Shown: positions 1-12,179 of the stretch, piece after piece | Position numbering within the stretch: position 1 is the first letter of the stretch | How the letters are laid out: each line of letters opens with the position of its first letter | Assembly: GCA_028752905.1 (NCBI GenBank) | Contig: JAQNBH010000015.1 | Span: forward strand, 34,764,163-34,828,162 | Source of the DNA: Cladorhizidae sp. MBARI D1340-BT2 | Lineage: Eukaryota > Porifera > Demospongiae > Poecilosclerida > Cladorhizidae | Reading direction: 5' to 3' | DNA length: 64,000 nucleotides | Notes under the pieces: generated by a model | Told to the model about the DNA's origin: nothing | Database searches by the model: none | The model's input: the letters and a program-made list of their open reading frames with translations, nothing else | Program-made: the position numbers and the translations under genes

Positions 1-945
1 GTAGGACTACACACCAACTAGCATGGCAGTACAGGTAGGACTACACACCAACTAGCATGGCAGTACAGGTAGGACTACACACCAACTAGCATGGCAGTAC
101 AGGTAGGACTACACACCAACTAGCATGGCAGTTCAGGTAGGACTACACACCAACTAGCATGGCAGTACAGGTAGGACTACACACCAACTAGCATGGCAGT
201 ACAGGTAGGACTACATACCAACTAGCATGGCAGTACAGGTAGGACTGCACACCAACTAGCATGGCAATACAGGTATGACTACACACCAACTAGCATGGCA
301 GTACAGGTAGGACTACACACCAACTAGCATGGCAGTACAGGTAGGACTACACACCAACTAGCATGGCAGTACAGGTAGGACTACACACCAACTAGCATGG
401 CAGTACAGGTAGGACTACACACCAACTAGCATGGCAGTACAGGTAGGACTACACACCAACTAGCATGGCAGTACAGGTAGGACTACACACCAACTAGCAT
501 GGCAGTACAGGTAGGACTACACACCAACTAGCATGGCAGTACAGGTAGGACTACACACCAACTAGCATGGCAGTACAGGTAGGACTACACACCAACTAGC
601 ATGGCAGTACAGGTAGGACTACACACCAACTAGCATGGCAGTACAGGTAGGACTACATACCAACTAGCATGGCAGTACAGGTAGGACTGCACACCAACTA
701 GCATGGCAATACAGGTATGACTACACACCAACTAGCATGGCAGTACAGGTAGGACTACACACCAACTAGCATGGCAGTACAGGTAGGACTGCACACCAAC
801 TAGCATGGCAGTACAGGTAGGACTACACACCAACTAGCATGGCAGTACAGGTAGGACTACACACCAACTAGCATGGCAGTGCAGGTAGGACTACACACCA
901 ACTAGCATGGCAGTACAGGTAGGACTACATACCAACTATACACAC
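1..945. repeat. 34-bp minisatellite, about 27 copies
   Basis: Head-to-tail array of a 34-bp unit beginning gtaggactacacaccaac, nearly identical between copies, and continuing off the left edge of the window. Variant units (ctacatacc, then gactgcac, then caatacaggtatgac) recur in the same order at about 211 and about 653. That is 442 bp or 13 units apart, so part of the array was duplicated as a block. No coding potential. Confidence 0.97.
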
Positions 946-1070
946 CAACACAGTCTTGTATACCCTCTGAGATTGACCACCAAAATACCTCGAAAGTTAA
1001 GAACAATCTACGGCTAGACTTTCGTTGTGAATATTTTCTCATGACATTGTAAGAGGAGGCTGCTTGTGTA

Positions 1071-1226
1071 CGGTCCTGCCTGTACTGCCATGCTAGTAGT
1101 TAGTGTGTAGTCCTACCTGTACTGCCATGCTAGTTGGTGTTAGTCCTACCTGTACTCTCATGCTAGTTGGTGTGTAGTCCTGCCTGTACTGCCATGCTAG
1201 TTGGTGTGTGGTCCTGTCTAATTGCA
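1071..1226. repeat. Inverted short array of the same 34-bp minisatellite
   Basis: About four copies of the unit of the 1-945 array in reverse-complement orientation (gtcctacctgtactgccatg). They are separated from the main array by about 125 bp of unique DNA, so the two arrays can pair as a long inverted repeat. Confidence 0.92.
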
Positions 1227-1690
1227 GCCATTTTGAAGATCAGACTAGCTCAATCTCGCCAGTTATAAAAACTTCTGGGAGAACATCTCGGTGTTGACAT
1301 GTTAGTTGGTGTGCAATGCTTCCTGTATGTTGTAGTGCCAAGCTGGCCGAGATATTCTAGCCATTGTAGCACGAGATGTAATTAACAAAATATTATACTA
1401 CAGTGGAACCTCCCCCCTAAACCCTCCCCTAACAATGCTTAGGTGTTTTGTCAACAGCATGAAATCCTACATGTAATTCTGGTTACCATAGGGAACCTAA
1501 TCTTTGAGGTTTATGAATTATTTGGCAGCCAGGGACCTCCGTGACTGTGAAATAGTTACGGTATTCTGCTCGTAGATGTTCGTAAATGGGTTTTGAAATT
1601 CTTCAGAACACTGGGAGTAGATTCGCTGCTGGCCTGATCAATATATGACCTGATAAAAAGTGAGTGAAGGTTTGTTGGTTTGTAAAGCCA
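1227..1690. other. No gene seen
   Basis: Unique, moderately AT-rich sequence between two minisatellites. No open frame with recognisable protein similarity was found on either strand. Confidence 0.6.
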
Positions 1691-1699
1691 GACCAGTTG

Positions 1700-2512
1700 A
1701 CTTTTCTGTAATATTGAATCGCCTAGTTGTGCCCTGGTGTTGGTACTGCTCAGCTGGGAACATGTCATAGATTCTGTAATATTGAATCGCCTAGTTGTGC
1801 CCTGGTATTGGTTGCTCAGCTGGGAACATGTCATAGATTCTGTAATATTGAATCGCCTAGTTGTACCCTGGTGTTGGTTGCTCAGCTGGGAACATGTCAT
1901 AGATTCTGTAATATTGAATCGCCTAGTTGTGCCCTGGTGTTGGTTGCTCAGCTGGGAACATGTCATAGATTCTGTAATATTGAATCGCCTAGTTGTGCCC
2001 TGGTGTTGGTGCTGCTCAGCTGGGAACATGTCATAGATTCTGTATTATTGAATCGCCTGGTTGTGCCCTGGTGTTGGTTGCTCAGCTGGGAACATGTCAT
2101 AGATTCTGTAATATTAAATTGCCTAGTTGTGCCCTGGTATTGGTACTGCTCAGCTGGGAACATGTCATAGATTCTGTAATATTGAATCGTCTAGTTGTGC
2201 CCTGGTATTGGTGTCCTGCTCAGCTGGGAACATGTCATAGATTCTGTAATATTGAATCGCTTAGTTGTGCCCTGGTGTGGGTACTGCTCAGCTGGGAACA
2301 TGTCATAGATTCTGTAATATTCATCGCCTAGTTGTGCCCTGGTGTTGGTTGCTCAGCTGGGAACATGTCATAGATTCTGTAATATTGAATCGCCTAGTTG
2401 TGCCCTGGTATTGGTACTGCTCAGCTGGGAACATGTCATAGATTCTGTAATATTGAATCGTCTAGTTGTGCCCTGGTGTTGATTGCTCAGCTGGGAACAT
2501 GTCATAGATTGT
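1700..2512. repeat. 66-69-bp minisatellite, about 12 copies
   Basis: Tandem units of about 66 bp starting attctgtaatattgaatcgc and containing gctcagctgggaacatgtca. Length variation between copies comes from ggttgctc versus ggtactgctc. Open frames on both strands (147 aa forward, 157 aa reverse) are products of the repeat and are not genes. Confidence 0.97.
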
Positions 2513-2754
2513 GGTCCAGATAGAGGAGGAGAAAGTCCAAACATCACCAGCTCATGGACTTTCCCGGGTGAATGGCGTAGCTCAACAGTGGCCAAGCAGT
2601 TTGGCTTATATGTTCAGTCACACCCAATTGTCAGAGTAGTTCTCAACTTTGAACTTTGATTGTGTAATTGGAGCTAGTAAAAGCGAACCTGGCGGGCAGG
2701 AGTGGCTGTTGTGTCTGTGCTAGGAGTACAAGAACTCCTGATCATTACAACATT

Positions 2755-2935
2755 AATGAATTCTTAACGAACTCTCTGCTGACAGTACATGGAATAAATA
2801 ACTGGATCGGTCATCAACTTGGAATTTGTCTCTCGATGTTTCGTCTAGAAGCTCTAGCCTTCATCAGGAATGATGAGGATGCTAAGACTCGTTCTATAGC
2901 TAGCTATCCACCACACGGCAAGAACCACACCTTGG
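2755..2935 (-). repeat. Dispersed repeat with hammerhead-like core, copy A
   Basis: Read on the minus strand, the core at 2831-2870 has CTGATGA, a hairpin GGCTAGA/TCTAGAC, GAAA and CATC. It is followed by the family tail (gagagacaaattccaagttg) down to about 2755. The sequence before the core (2880-2935, containing gtggtggatagc) matches the sequence before copy B at 6940-6990. An ORF across this stretch is not considered coding. Confidence 0.8.
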
Positions 2936-2989
2936 CATGTGTGTTGCATGTGACAGGATAATTAGTATCAGTTAATCAAGGAATAAGTG

Positions 2990-3424
2990 AGAGGTGATTA
3001 ATAAAATTAATATCCGTTATAGCTAATGGCTGTAAATTGTTGTGTGGTCTTGTGGACAGTTGTACAAGAAGTTTTTCTCTCTGCCTGAACCCTGTGCTGA
3101 GGTGTAGCCATTTATTTGTGGGTGTGTTTGTACATGTTTTAAATGACCTGGCTAGTCGCCTGTGGAAAGATTTGCCTAAAAAGGCCTTCATTCCTTAGCT
3201 AACAGCCACTTAGCTATTAAATGGATAAGTGGCCTTCACATAGTTAATAGCAGGAAGCACCAGTGCCTAAAGTTAATTAAGTATACCCTTCAGAAGAAAG
3301 TTAGCTGCATCTTAATAACACTCAAATCAAGTTCCTGGAGTCAAGCACAAGGAATTTATAAGAAACTTAAATTTAAGAAACCAAAATGCCTCCTTAAAAT
3401 TAATTATTATTAATATATATATAC
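2990..3424. other. No gene seen
   Basis: AT-rich unique sequence with several short direct repeats of ttagctatta type. No recognisable protein, RNA or element end. Confidence 0.5.
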
Positions 3425-3473
3425 ACTGGTAGCTAGCTATCCACCACGTGCCTAGCACATGCACCAGATGTAG
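3425..3473 (-). repeat. Left inverted repeat flanking the RT element
   Basis: The minus strand here (catctggtgcatgtgctagg, cacgtggtgg) matches 6901-6953 on the plus strand. The two copies face each other across the reverse transcriptase element. The motif is also the 5' portion of the hammerhead-like dispersed repeat. Confidence 0.75.
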
Positions 3474-3491
3474 TAATAATAATAATAGTAG

Positions 3492-3538
<47 letters not shown>

Positions 3539-3780
3539 ATAATAAATAAAATTTTTAAAAAATTTAAAAAATTAAAACAAAACAAAAATTTTTAAAATAA
3601 TAATAAATTAATAAATATATTAATAAATAATTAATAAATAATAATAACAATAATAAATAAATATATATATATATAATAGACAAAACAACGAAAACAATAA
3701 TAATAATTAAATAAATAAACACATAAATAAATTAATAGTAAAATGTAAAATTAATAATAATAATAAAACAACAACAACAA
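3474..3780. repeat. (TAG)n and A/T-rich low-complexity tract
   Basis: About 17 copies of TAG at 3490-3538, followed by roughly 240 bp of A/T-rich, TAA/TAAATA-type sequence leading up to the reverse transcriptase element. Confidence 0.9.
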
Positions 3781-3845
3781 AGCCACGAGGAAAAGATGTC
3801 GTGTCCAATCAAGTCTGAGTCTGTGCCAAGTTCAGTCTGTACTGT

Positions 3846-6640
3846 TTGCCTGTAAATGCGTCTGAGGCGCTTAGAGTTCATGGCCCTCAACATTCTCGTT
3901 ACCTTGGTTCTGGACAGAAACCTCAGGATCAGGCTATTTTGTCGGTGCGCACCTTGCACCAGCCTCATGATCTGGAAACATCGTCCGTTCCATCTCAAAG
4001 TCAGACCTCACCAGTATTACCACCCAGGCATTCATTAAGAACCATCAACAGGATCCCTAAAGCCTCCAGAGAGAAGGCAGCAGCTAAGCTAGCCACAATC
4101 ATAGATGCTGTGGTGCATCTTAATGACCACGCTTCATGGTGCCGTCTTCTTCAATTCGGCTCTCGTTGTTTTAGGATTCCGACAAGGGGGGGTTGTCACT
4201 GGCTAGTGCTATCAATAGGCAACTGGATGAAGAGGCTAACCCTCCACCCCGTCTGCCATCCAGATCATCTTCCAAAAAGAGTAAATCTAAAGACCCACTC
4301 AATGTTTGGCATCAAGAGTGTCCTCAAAGCTAGAAGATGGTGATTTCACAGGAACAGTCAGACTGGCTTCCTCGGAGGACAAGATTGCTGACAGTAGTGA
4401 TCTTACTTTTGAAGCCCTCCAGAGTAAGCACCCCTCTCCCCACCCAGACACCTGCATTCCACCTGCAATTGATGATGGGTGTTTTAATTTTCCTGTGTCG
4501 GAGGGAGATGTTGCTTGTGCTATCCAGTCTTTCCCTCATGGCTCTGCTGGTGGTCCGGATGGCTTGAAGCCACAACACTTGAAGATTTGACTAGTCCATC
4601 CGCCAATACTGCTGCTCATTCTCTTCTCCGTGCCCTCACCTCATTCCTGAAGTTATCTCTTGATGGCAATATACCTCTGTCAATTTGTCCATTTTTCTTT
4701 GGTGCCTCCCTGACAGCTCTGCACAAGAAAGATGGAGGAATGAGGCCGATAGCAGTAGGTTGCACTCTGCGCCGTTTGGTCTCTAAGGTTACAGGTAGTA
4801 AGGTGTTGGATGATATGTGTCCCCTTTTGTCCCCCCGTTCAGTTGGGTTATGGAGTTAGGAGAGGAGCAGGGCTGCAGTTCATGCTGCAAGGTTATACCT
4901 CCAAAATTTATCTCAAGATTGCCTTTTCTTGAAATTGGATTTCAGGAATGCCTTCAACTCGGTACGCAGGGACAAAATGTTGGAGGCTGTGCGAGTTCTA
5001 GCTCCAAATCTCTACCCTTTTGTATACTCGTCTTACTCGTCACCATCCTCTCTGTTTTGGAATGACAAGATTATTCAGTCCTCTGAAGGTGTGCAACAAG
5101 AAGATCCCCTTGGTCCACTTCTTTTCTGTCTCTCCATCCACAAGCTCTCTTCTAATTTATGCTCCGAACTCGTGTCTCCTCTATCTGGATGATATCTCCA
5201 TTGGTGGGAAGGTGGAGGATGTATTGGCTGACATTGAGATGGTGAAGAGGGAGGCTGCTAGCATGGGTCTCCAGCTGAATGCACAGAAGTCGGAAGTGAT
5301 ATGTGATGATGTTTCCATTAAAGAGTCTCTCTTTCTTTGCCGGGTGCCCATATTGTTAACCCTTCCAGTGCCACCCTTTTGGGTTCCCCTATTGGTGATT
5401 TAACCTCCATCTCACGTTCCCTGGATGAAAAGATCCACCTTTTAAAGACTATGGGTGAAAGGCTGAACCTTCTCTGTGCTCAGGATGCTCTCCTCCTCCG
5501 TCACTCATTCTCAATACCAAAGCTCCTCCATATTCTTCGAACTTCACCATGTTTCCTCTCCCCTAGTCTAATGCGCTATGATGACGTCCTCAGATCTGTT
5601 GTGATGGGATATGCAACATCTCCTTTGATGATGATGATGATGCCACCTGGACACAAGCGACACTCCCTGTGAAGTTTGGTGGTCTTGGGATCCGGAGAGA
5701 AGTACAGCTTGCACCCTCTGCCTTCTTGGCTTCTGCTGCTGGCTCTTCGGACCTTGTTCACCACATTGTCCCTTCTCGTCTCCACGGTATACCAATTCCC
5801 AACTGGGATGATGCAGTCTCCCAGGGCCATGATCAATCCCCACCTACCAGCCCGGCTTCACATCGCCAAAAGATCTGGGACCCAGTCAACGTATCTGTGA
5901 CTGCCGCCAGCCTGCTTGCAAATGCTCCCAACCCTGTTTCTAAAGCTCGTTTGCTAGCTGCCTCTACAGAAAAATCAGGTTTATGGCTGTCTGCTCTCCC
6001 ATCTCATCTCTAGGCCTTCGCAGCACCATCCGTATTGCTGTGGGTCTTCGCCTATAGGCACTCCTTTGTGTAGGCCACATGCGTGTCAGCACTGTGAAGC
6101 TGCTGTTGACTAATTCGCTACCCATGGTCTTAGCTGCCGTCACAGTGTGGATCGCCATTTTCGTCATGCTGCCATCAATGACATTGTACACAGGTCTTTA
6201 GCTTTGGCAAAGATACCCTCGAAACTGGAGCCTTCTGGCCTCTACAGAAATGATGGGAAGCACCTGGATGGCATCACGTTGGTTCTGTGGAAGTGTGGGA
6301 AACTGTTGGTGTGGGATGCCACTTGCATTGACACTTTCTCTCCCTCCTACATTGGTAGTGCCTCCACAGTGGCAGGAGCAGTAGCGGCTTTGGCTGAGGA
6401 AAGAAAAGAAAGAGAGAGAAGTACACCAATTTGAACAATAAAAATCACTCCTTTGTTCCTGTAGCAATTGAAACTTCAGGTGTGTTTGACCACAGAGTTT
6501 ACTCTTTCTAAGGGATTTGGGGCAGCATCTCTTTTGAGCGACTGGAGAGAAGAACTCCCTTCACCACCTCCTGCAGAGGCTTTCTGTTGTGGTGCAGAGA
6601 GGTAATGCAGTTTCGGATGCAGGGACCACAGATAACTTGG
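3846..6640 (+). pseudogene. Reverse transcriptase element with YLDD motif (frameshifted relic)
   Basis: The open frames at 3846-4343, 4306-4590, 4515-4859, 4929-5192, 5020-5403, 5337-5672, 5669-6013 and 6147-6434 join into one degraded polyprotein. In order it shows: an N-terminal region with NRIPKASREKAAAKLATIID; RT motif GGPDGLKPQHLK (about 4550-4587); GGMRPIAVGCTLRRLV (about 4735-4785); LDFRNAFNSVRR (about 4935-4972); PLGPLLFC (about 5110); and the catalytic YLDD (5182-5193) followed by LNAQKSEV. A distinctive C-terminal domain follows, with LVWDATCIDTFSPS (about 6305-6345), PVAIETSGVF (about 6455) and LLQRLSVVVQRGNAVS (about 6570-6618). I recall this RT plus C-terminal arrangement from invertebrate genomes but cannot assign it to a named clade. 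The WDxTxxD segment could be a PD-(D/E)XK-type nuclease, which is inference. Several frameshifts make it non-functional. Confidence 0.88.
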
Positions 6641-6735
6641 ATTTTGACTCGGATGACATTTTCTTTTAATATTATTATCATCATTATTATTGTCATTGTT
6701 ATCATTGTTATTGTCATCAAAAAAATTAAAATATA

Positions 6736-6748
6736 ATAATAATAATAA

Positions 6749-6823
<75 letters not shown>

Positions 6824-6862
6824 TAATAATAACAATAATAATAACAATAATAATAACAATAA
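6736..6862. repeat. (TAA)n microsatellite
   Basis: About 120 bp of TAA/CAA trinucleotides immediately 3' of the reverse transcriptase element, perhaps its original A/T-rich tail. The poly-Leu and poly-Asn open frames here are artefacts. Confidence 0.95.
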
Positions 6863-6900
6863 TTTATATATTTTTATTTATTTATTGTTTTATGTATTTT

Positions 6901-6953
6901 TACATCTGGTGCACGTGCTAGGTGCGTGCACTGGCACGTGGTGGCTACTGGTA
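6901..6953 (+). repeat. Right inverted repeat flanking the RT element
   Basis: The plus strand (tacatctggtgcacgtgcta, then cacgtggtggctac) is the inverted counterpart of 3425-3473. It leads directly into hammerhead-like copy B. Confidence 0.75.
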
Positions 6954-6984
6954 TTTAGCAGGCTCATGCGGGCCTTAGCATCTC

Positions 6985-7108
6985 ATTATTCCTGATGAAG
7001 GCTTAGAGCATCTAGCCCAAACGAATACAATTTGAGTTGATTATTGAGAAGGTGATTATAATGTGATTATGTCAGCTGAGAGTTCATTGAGAGTATATAT
7101 ATATATGA
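6985..7108 (+). repeat. Dispersed repeat with hammerhead-like core, copy B
   Basis: CCTGATGAAGG at 6991-7001, then a hairpin arm pair and CAAACG in place of GAAACGTC, followed by the family tail (tttgagttgattattgagaa). The GAAA box and cleavage-site region are mutated, so this copy should be inactive. Confidence 0.8.
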
Positions 7109-7261
7109 TACTTATGTGATAGGCGTGCATTCCCCCCCAAAGCTATATGCCTTCTCCACAACTTGAGGCCCTAGTCTCCTCATAATTCAGACATACATCT
7201 AATTTCCTCGAATGGTTACCGGCCGCAGGTTCAAAGAGTTTCAGGCATCCTAACGAAGTGA

Positions 7262-7428
7262 ACACTACTGTCCAAAGCCACTCTATGTCCAAAGCCACTG
7301 TCCAAAGCCACTGTCCAAAGCCACTGTCCAAAGCCACTCTATGTCCAAAGCCACTGTCCAAAGCCACTGTCCAAAGCCACTGTCCAAAGCCACTCTATGT
7401 CCAAAGCCACTGTCCAAAGCAACTAAGA
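7262..7428. repeat. 13-bp minisatellite
   Basis: Tandem ccaaagccactgt units (13 bp), with a tctatg insertion every few units. Both strands read through as ORFs, which are not genes. Confidence 0.95.
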
Positions 7429-7429
7429 A

Positions 7430-7892
7430 TGAATACGATTCAAGGCTGGACACAATTAATTCCAGGCGGTGGGCACATTTAGCCTCGCGCAAGGTCTCCT
7501 CCCAGTCGCTGTTGAGCTCAAGCTAGTAAATGCTAGCACAATGAACTTGAATACTGAGAGAGAAAATGAGGACCAGATGCGAATGAAGTTGAAAGAATGT
7601 TTATTAGTCCTCGGACTAGCACTTCGTTAGTTTCCAGTTCTTTATCGCCATCGTCGAGGTCCAAGGAAGGGCCATTAGAATCCTGACGGTCTCAACTTTT
7701 CAGCTTGGAAGTGAGCTCAGTGATTTGTGGGCGTGACTTCAGCTGCCACCTCCCCCTGCATTAGGCAGTGAATTTCTCTATGTTCGTTGCAATCCCCGTG
7801 ATGTTCTCGACTTTCAGCTTGGGATTAAAATGTATTTACGCAAGTGCGAGATGTGTGCATATTGTGAATACTCTTCTAGTGCTAACACTATA
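7430..7892. other. No gene seen
   Basis: Unique sequence between two minisatellites. No recognisable protein or RNA feature. Confidence 0.5.
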
Positions 7893-10866
7893 TAGTATTC
7901 TAGTTATGGAGAGAGCACTATTCCGGTGTGAACATGATCAGACCTGGTTATGGAGAGAACACTATTCCAGTGTGAACATGATCAGACCTGGTTATGGAGA
8001 GAGCACTATTCCAGTGTGAGCATGATCAGACCTGGTTATGGAGAGAGCACTATTCCAGTGTGAACATGATCAGACCTGGTTATGGAGAGAGCACTATTCC
8101 AGTGTGAACATGATCAGACCTGGTTATGGAGAGAGCACTATTCCAGTGTGAACATGATCAGACCTGGTTATGGAGAGAGCACTATTCCAGTGCGAACATG
8201 ATCAGACCTGGTTATGGAGAGAGCACTATTCCAGTGTGAACATGATCAGACCTGGTTATGGAGAGAGCACTATTCCAGTGTGAACATGATCAGACCTGGT
8301 TATGGAGAGAGCACTATTCCAGTGCGAACATGATCAGACCTGGTTATGGAGAGAGCACTATTCCAGTGTGAACATGATCAGACCTGGTTATGGAGAGAGC
8401 ACTATTCCATTGTGAACATGATCAGACCTGGTTATGGAGAGAGCACTATTCCAGTGCGAACATGATCAGACCTGGTTATGGAGAGAGCACTATTCCAGTG
8501 CGAACATGATCAGACCTGGTTATGGAGAGAGCACTATTCCAGTGCGAACATGATCAGACCTGGTTATGGAGAGAGCACTATTCCAGTGTCGAACATCAGA
8601 CCTGGTTATGGAGAGAGCACTATTCCAGTGTGAACATGATCAGACCTGGTTATGGAGAGAGCACTATTCCAGTGTCGAACATCAGACCTGGTTATGGAGA
8701 GAGCACTATTCCAGTGTGAACATGATCAGACCTGGTTATGGAGAGAACACTATTCCAGTGTGGACATGATCAGACCTGGTTATGGAGAGAGCACTATTCC
8801 AGTGTGAACATGATCAGACCTGGTTATGGAGAGAGCACTATTCCAGTGTGAACATGATCAGACCTGGTTATGGAGAGAGCACTATTCCAGTGTGAACATG
8901 ATCAGACCTGGTTATGGAGAGAGCACTATTCCAGTGTGGACATGATCAGACCTGGTTATGGAGAGAGCACTATTCCAGTGTGAACATGATCAGACCTGGT
9001 TATGGAGAGAGCACTATTCCAGTGTGAACATGATCAGACCTGGTTATGGAGAGAGCACTATTCCAGTGCGAACATGATCAGACCTGGTTATGGAGAGAGC
9101 ACTATTCCAGTGTGAACATGATCAGACCTGGTTATGGGGAGAGCACTATTCCAGTGTGAACATGATCAGACCTGGTTATGGAGAGAGCACTATTCCAGTG
9201 CGAACATGATCAGACCTGGTTATGGAGAGAACACTATTCCAGTGTGAACATGATCAGACCTGGTTATGGAGAGAGCACTATTCCAGTGTGAACATGATCA
9301 GACCTGGTTATGGAGAGAGCACTATTCCAGTGTGAACATGATCAGACCTGGTTATGGAGAGAGCACTATTCCAGTGCGAACATGATCAGACCTGGTTATG
9401 GAGAGAACACTATTCCAGTGTGAACATGATCAGACCTGGTTATGGAGAGAACACTATTCCAGTGTGGACATGATCAGACCTGGTTATGGAGAGAGCACTA
9501 TTCCAGTGTGAACATGATCAGACCTGGTTATGGAGAGAGCACTATTCCAGTGTGAACATGATCAGACCTGGTTATGGAGAGAGCACTATTCCAGTGCGAA
9601 CATGATCAGACCTGGTTATGGAGAGAACACTATTCCAGTGTGAACATGATCAGACCTGGTTATGGAGAGAGCACTATTCCAGTGTTAACATGATCAGACC
9701 TGGTTATGGAGAGAACACTATTCCAGTGTGAACATGATCAGACCTGGTTATGGAGAGAACACTATTCCAGTGTGAACATGATCAGACCTGGTTATGGAGA
9801 GAGCACTATTCCAGTGTGAACATGATCAGACCTGGTTATGGAGAGAGCACTATTCCAGTGTGAACATGATCAGACCTGGTTATGGAGAGAGCACTATTCC
9901 AGTGTGGACATGATCAGACCTGGTTATGGAGAGAGCACTGTTCCAGTGTGAACATGATCAGACCTGGTTATGTAGAGAGCACTATTCCAGTGTGAACATG
10001 ATCAGACCTGGTTATGGAGAGAGCACTATTCCAGTGTGGACATGATCAGACCTGGTTATGGAGAGAGCACTATTCCAGTGTGAACATGATCAGACCTGGT
10101 TATGGAGAGAGCACTATTCCAGTGCGAACATGATCATACCTGGTTATGGAGAGAGCACTATTCCAGTGTGAACATGATCAGACCTGGTTATGGAGAGAGC
10201 ACTATTCCAGTGTGAACATGATCAGACCAGGTTATGGAGAGAGCACTATTCCAGTGTCGAACATGATCAGACCTGGTTATGGAGAGAGCACTATTCCAGT
10301 GTGAACATGATCAGACCTGGTTATGGAGAGAGCACTATTCCAGTGTGAACATGATCAGACCAGGTTATGGAGAGAGCACTATTCCAGTGTGAGCATGATC
10401 AGACCAGGTTATGGAGAGAACACTATTCCAGTGTGAACATGATCAGACCTGGTTATGGAGAGAGCACTATTCCAGTGTGAGCATGATCAGGGTGGTTATG
10501 GGGAGAGCACTATTCCAGTGTGAACATGATCAGACCTGGTTATGGAGAGAGCACTATTCCAGTGTGAACATGATCAGACCTGGTTATGGAGAGAGCACTA
10601 TTCCAGTGCGAACATGATCAGACCTGGTTATGGAGAGAGCACTATTCCAGTGCGAACATGATCAGACCTGGTTATGGAGAGAGCACTATTCCAGTGTGAA
10701 CATGATCAGACCTGGTTATGGAGAGAGCACTATTCCAGTGTGGACATGATCAGACCTGGTTATGGAGAGAGCACTATTCCAGTGTGAACATGATCAGACC
10801 TGGTTATGGAGAGAGCACTATTCCAGTGTGAACATGATCAGACCTGGTTATGGAGAGAGCACTATT
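7893..10866. repeat. 44-bp satellite-like array, about 67 copies
   Basis: About 3 kb of 44-bp units containing gaacatgatcagacctggtt and atggagagagcactattcc. Substitutions between units are few and recurrent (gtgtgaac/gtgcgaac/gtggac), and there are rare 1-3-bp indels (8588, 8672, 10257). This indicates recent expansion or homogenisation. Short ORFs (WREHYSSV repeats) come from the unit. Confidence 0.98.
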
Positions 10867-10869
10867 TGA

Positions 10870-11387
10870 CGAGCACTATTATTGTTGAGATCTCGCAATG
10901 GAGCGAACACTATTCAAGGACGGATACCATTCGAAGAAATAGAGTTCCAGTATTTACAGATTCATTGTCAGGCCTTCATTTAGAAAGGTAGTCGGGGAGG
11001 GGGGTAAAGTCGAGTATTAAAGAACTTGGGGGGGGGGGGGGCATCCTATGTTGGTGTGCAATAAGCTAGGGAGGTCTGAGGGGTGCCCCCCATTAATTTT
11101 AGACCCTCCATGAGTGCAATTGCTGGTGCTGATAAAGACAGAATTAACACCCACTTAGTAGTGCATTGGGATGCATTATTGTTAGCATCTTAGAGTTACT
11201 ACTTTTGGGAAGTTTGTTCTAAAAATAGTGATGACCGAGTTTCAATAATAGTAACTCGGATAGTTACATCATAATTGCATTGGCTGATATATGAGTGGCT
11301 CACATTTACTTGCCAAAATGTTTGTTCTCAAAGACAAATGATCTTATTTCAGTTAGTACATCATCTGCAGCCACATCAGCTTATAGT

Positions 11388-11420
<33 letters not shown>

Positions 11421-12170
11421 AGGTAGTAGTAGTAGAGGTAGTAGTAGAGATAAGTGGAGGTTGAGAATTTGGATTTAGAATCTCGTCAACCCAAGAAGCA
11501 CTGCACCAGTAAAGTTATATCTGTAAAGAAACACGTGAGCCTCCCAAGCCGCAGGAGATATTAGAGCTAAGAAGTGGGGAAAGACTTGATTTGGCTGGAA
11601 TATGGTGAGGATTGTGAGGGTGCATTATGCAAGGTCTGTAGAAAATCTGTGAAGTAAGTCACTTCAGCAAACAGGAGGCTTATAGATGTTAGTGGGGTTT
11701 TCCTTCTCAGTTGGTAGGTAACCTAGGAATTAGCCCGCTAACAGTATTTCTCAGCCTCTTACTAGAAATCCTAGCTCCGTTGCCCAGGCTGTTCCCAGTC
11801 TCCTCTTGACTAGTTCCAGTGAATCTGTTGAAATAACTTAATATCAATTATCTCAGACTTCAATAACTCTGCTCAACGAACTTCCAGAGGCCAGCTGCTC
11901 TTAAATATGCTGGCTGACCTCCAATGGAAATATCCATACATGGTAATAGCTACAGTGTATACTTGACTAACACAATGTATATATTTGTGTTGACCTATTG
12001 TGCAAAGTACTGCCTAATTGACAGCTTCTAAGTGTGTTCAATGATCTAGCCAGCCTGCAGCTATGGCTGGCTTGTTAGGGCCTGGCCCATACAGTAGGTT
12101 ACCAAACCATTTTCAAAAGCTGTTGAGAAAATGAAAACCCATGAAAAAAATGATCCCCATGCCCAGGCTA
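10870..12170. other. Unique intergenic stretch with simple repeats
   Basis: Contains a G homopolymer (11029-11041) and a (TAG)n/(TAGAGG)n run at 11389-11450. No protein similarity was recognised. The missing 5' FHA exon(s) of the RNF8-like gene could lie in this interval or further left, but none could be identified by eye. Confidence 0.5.
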
Positions 12171-12179
12171 ATCAGGCCT

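Noticed and set aside
6476..6995. Poly-Leu/poly-Asn ORFs
   Set aside because: Products of the TAA microsatellite.
7893..10866. CRISPR-like array of regular repeats
   Set aside because: Units are contiguous with no unique spacers, in a eukaryotic context; this is a tandem satellite. The same applies to the other arrays.
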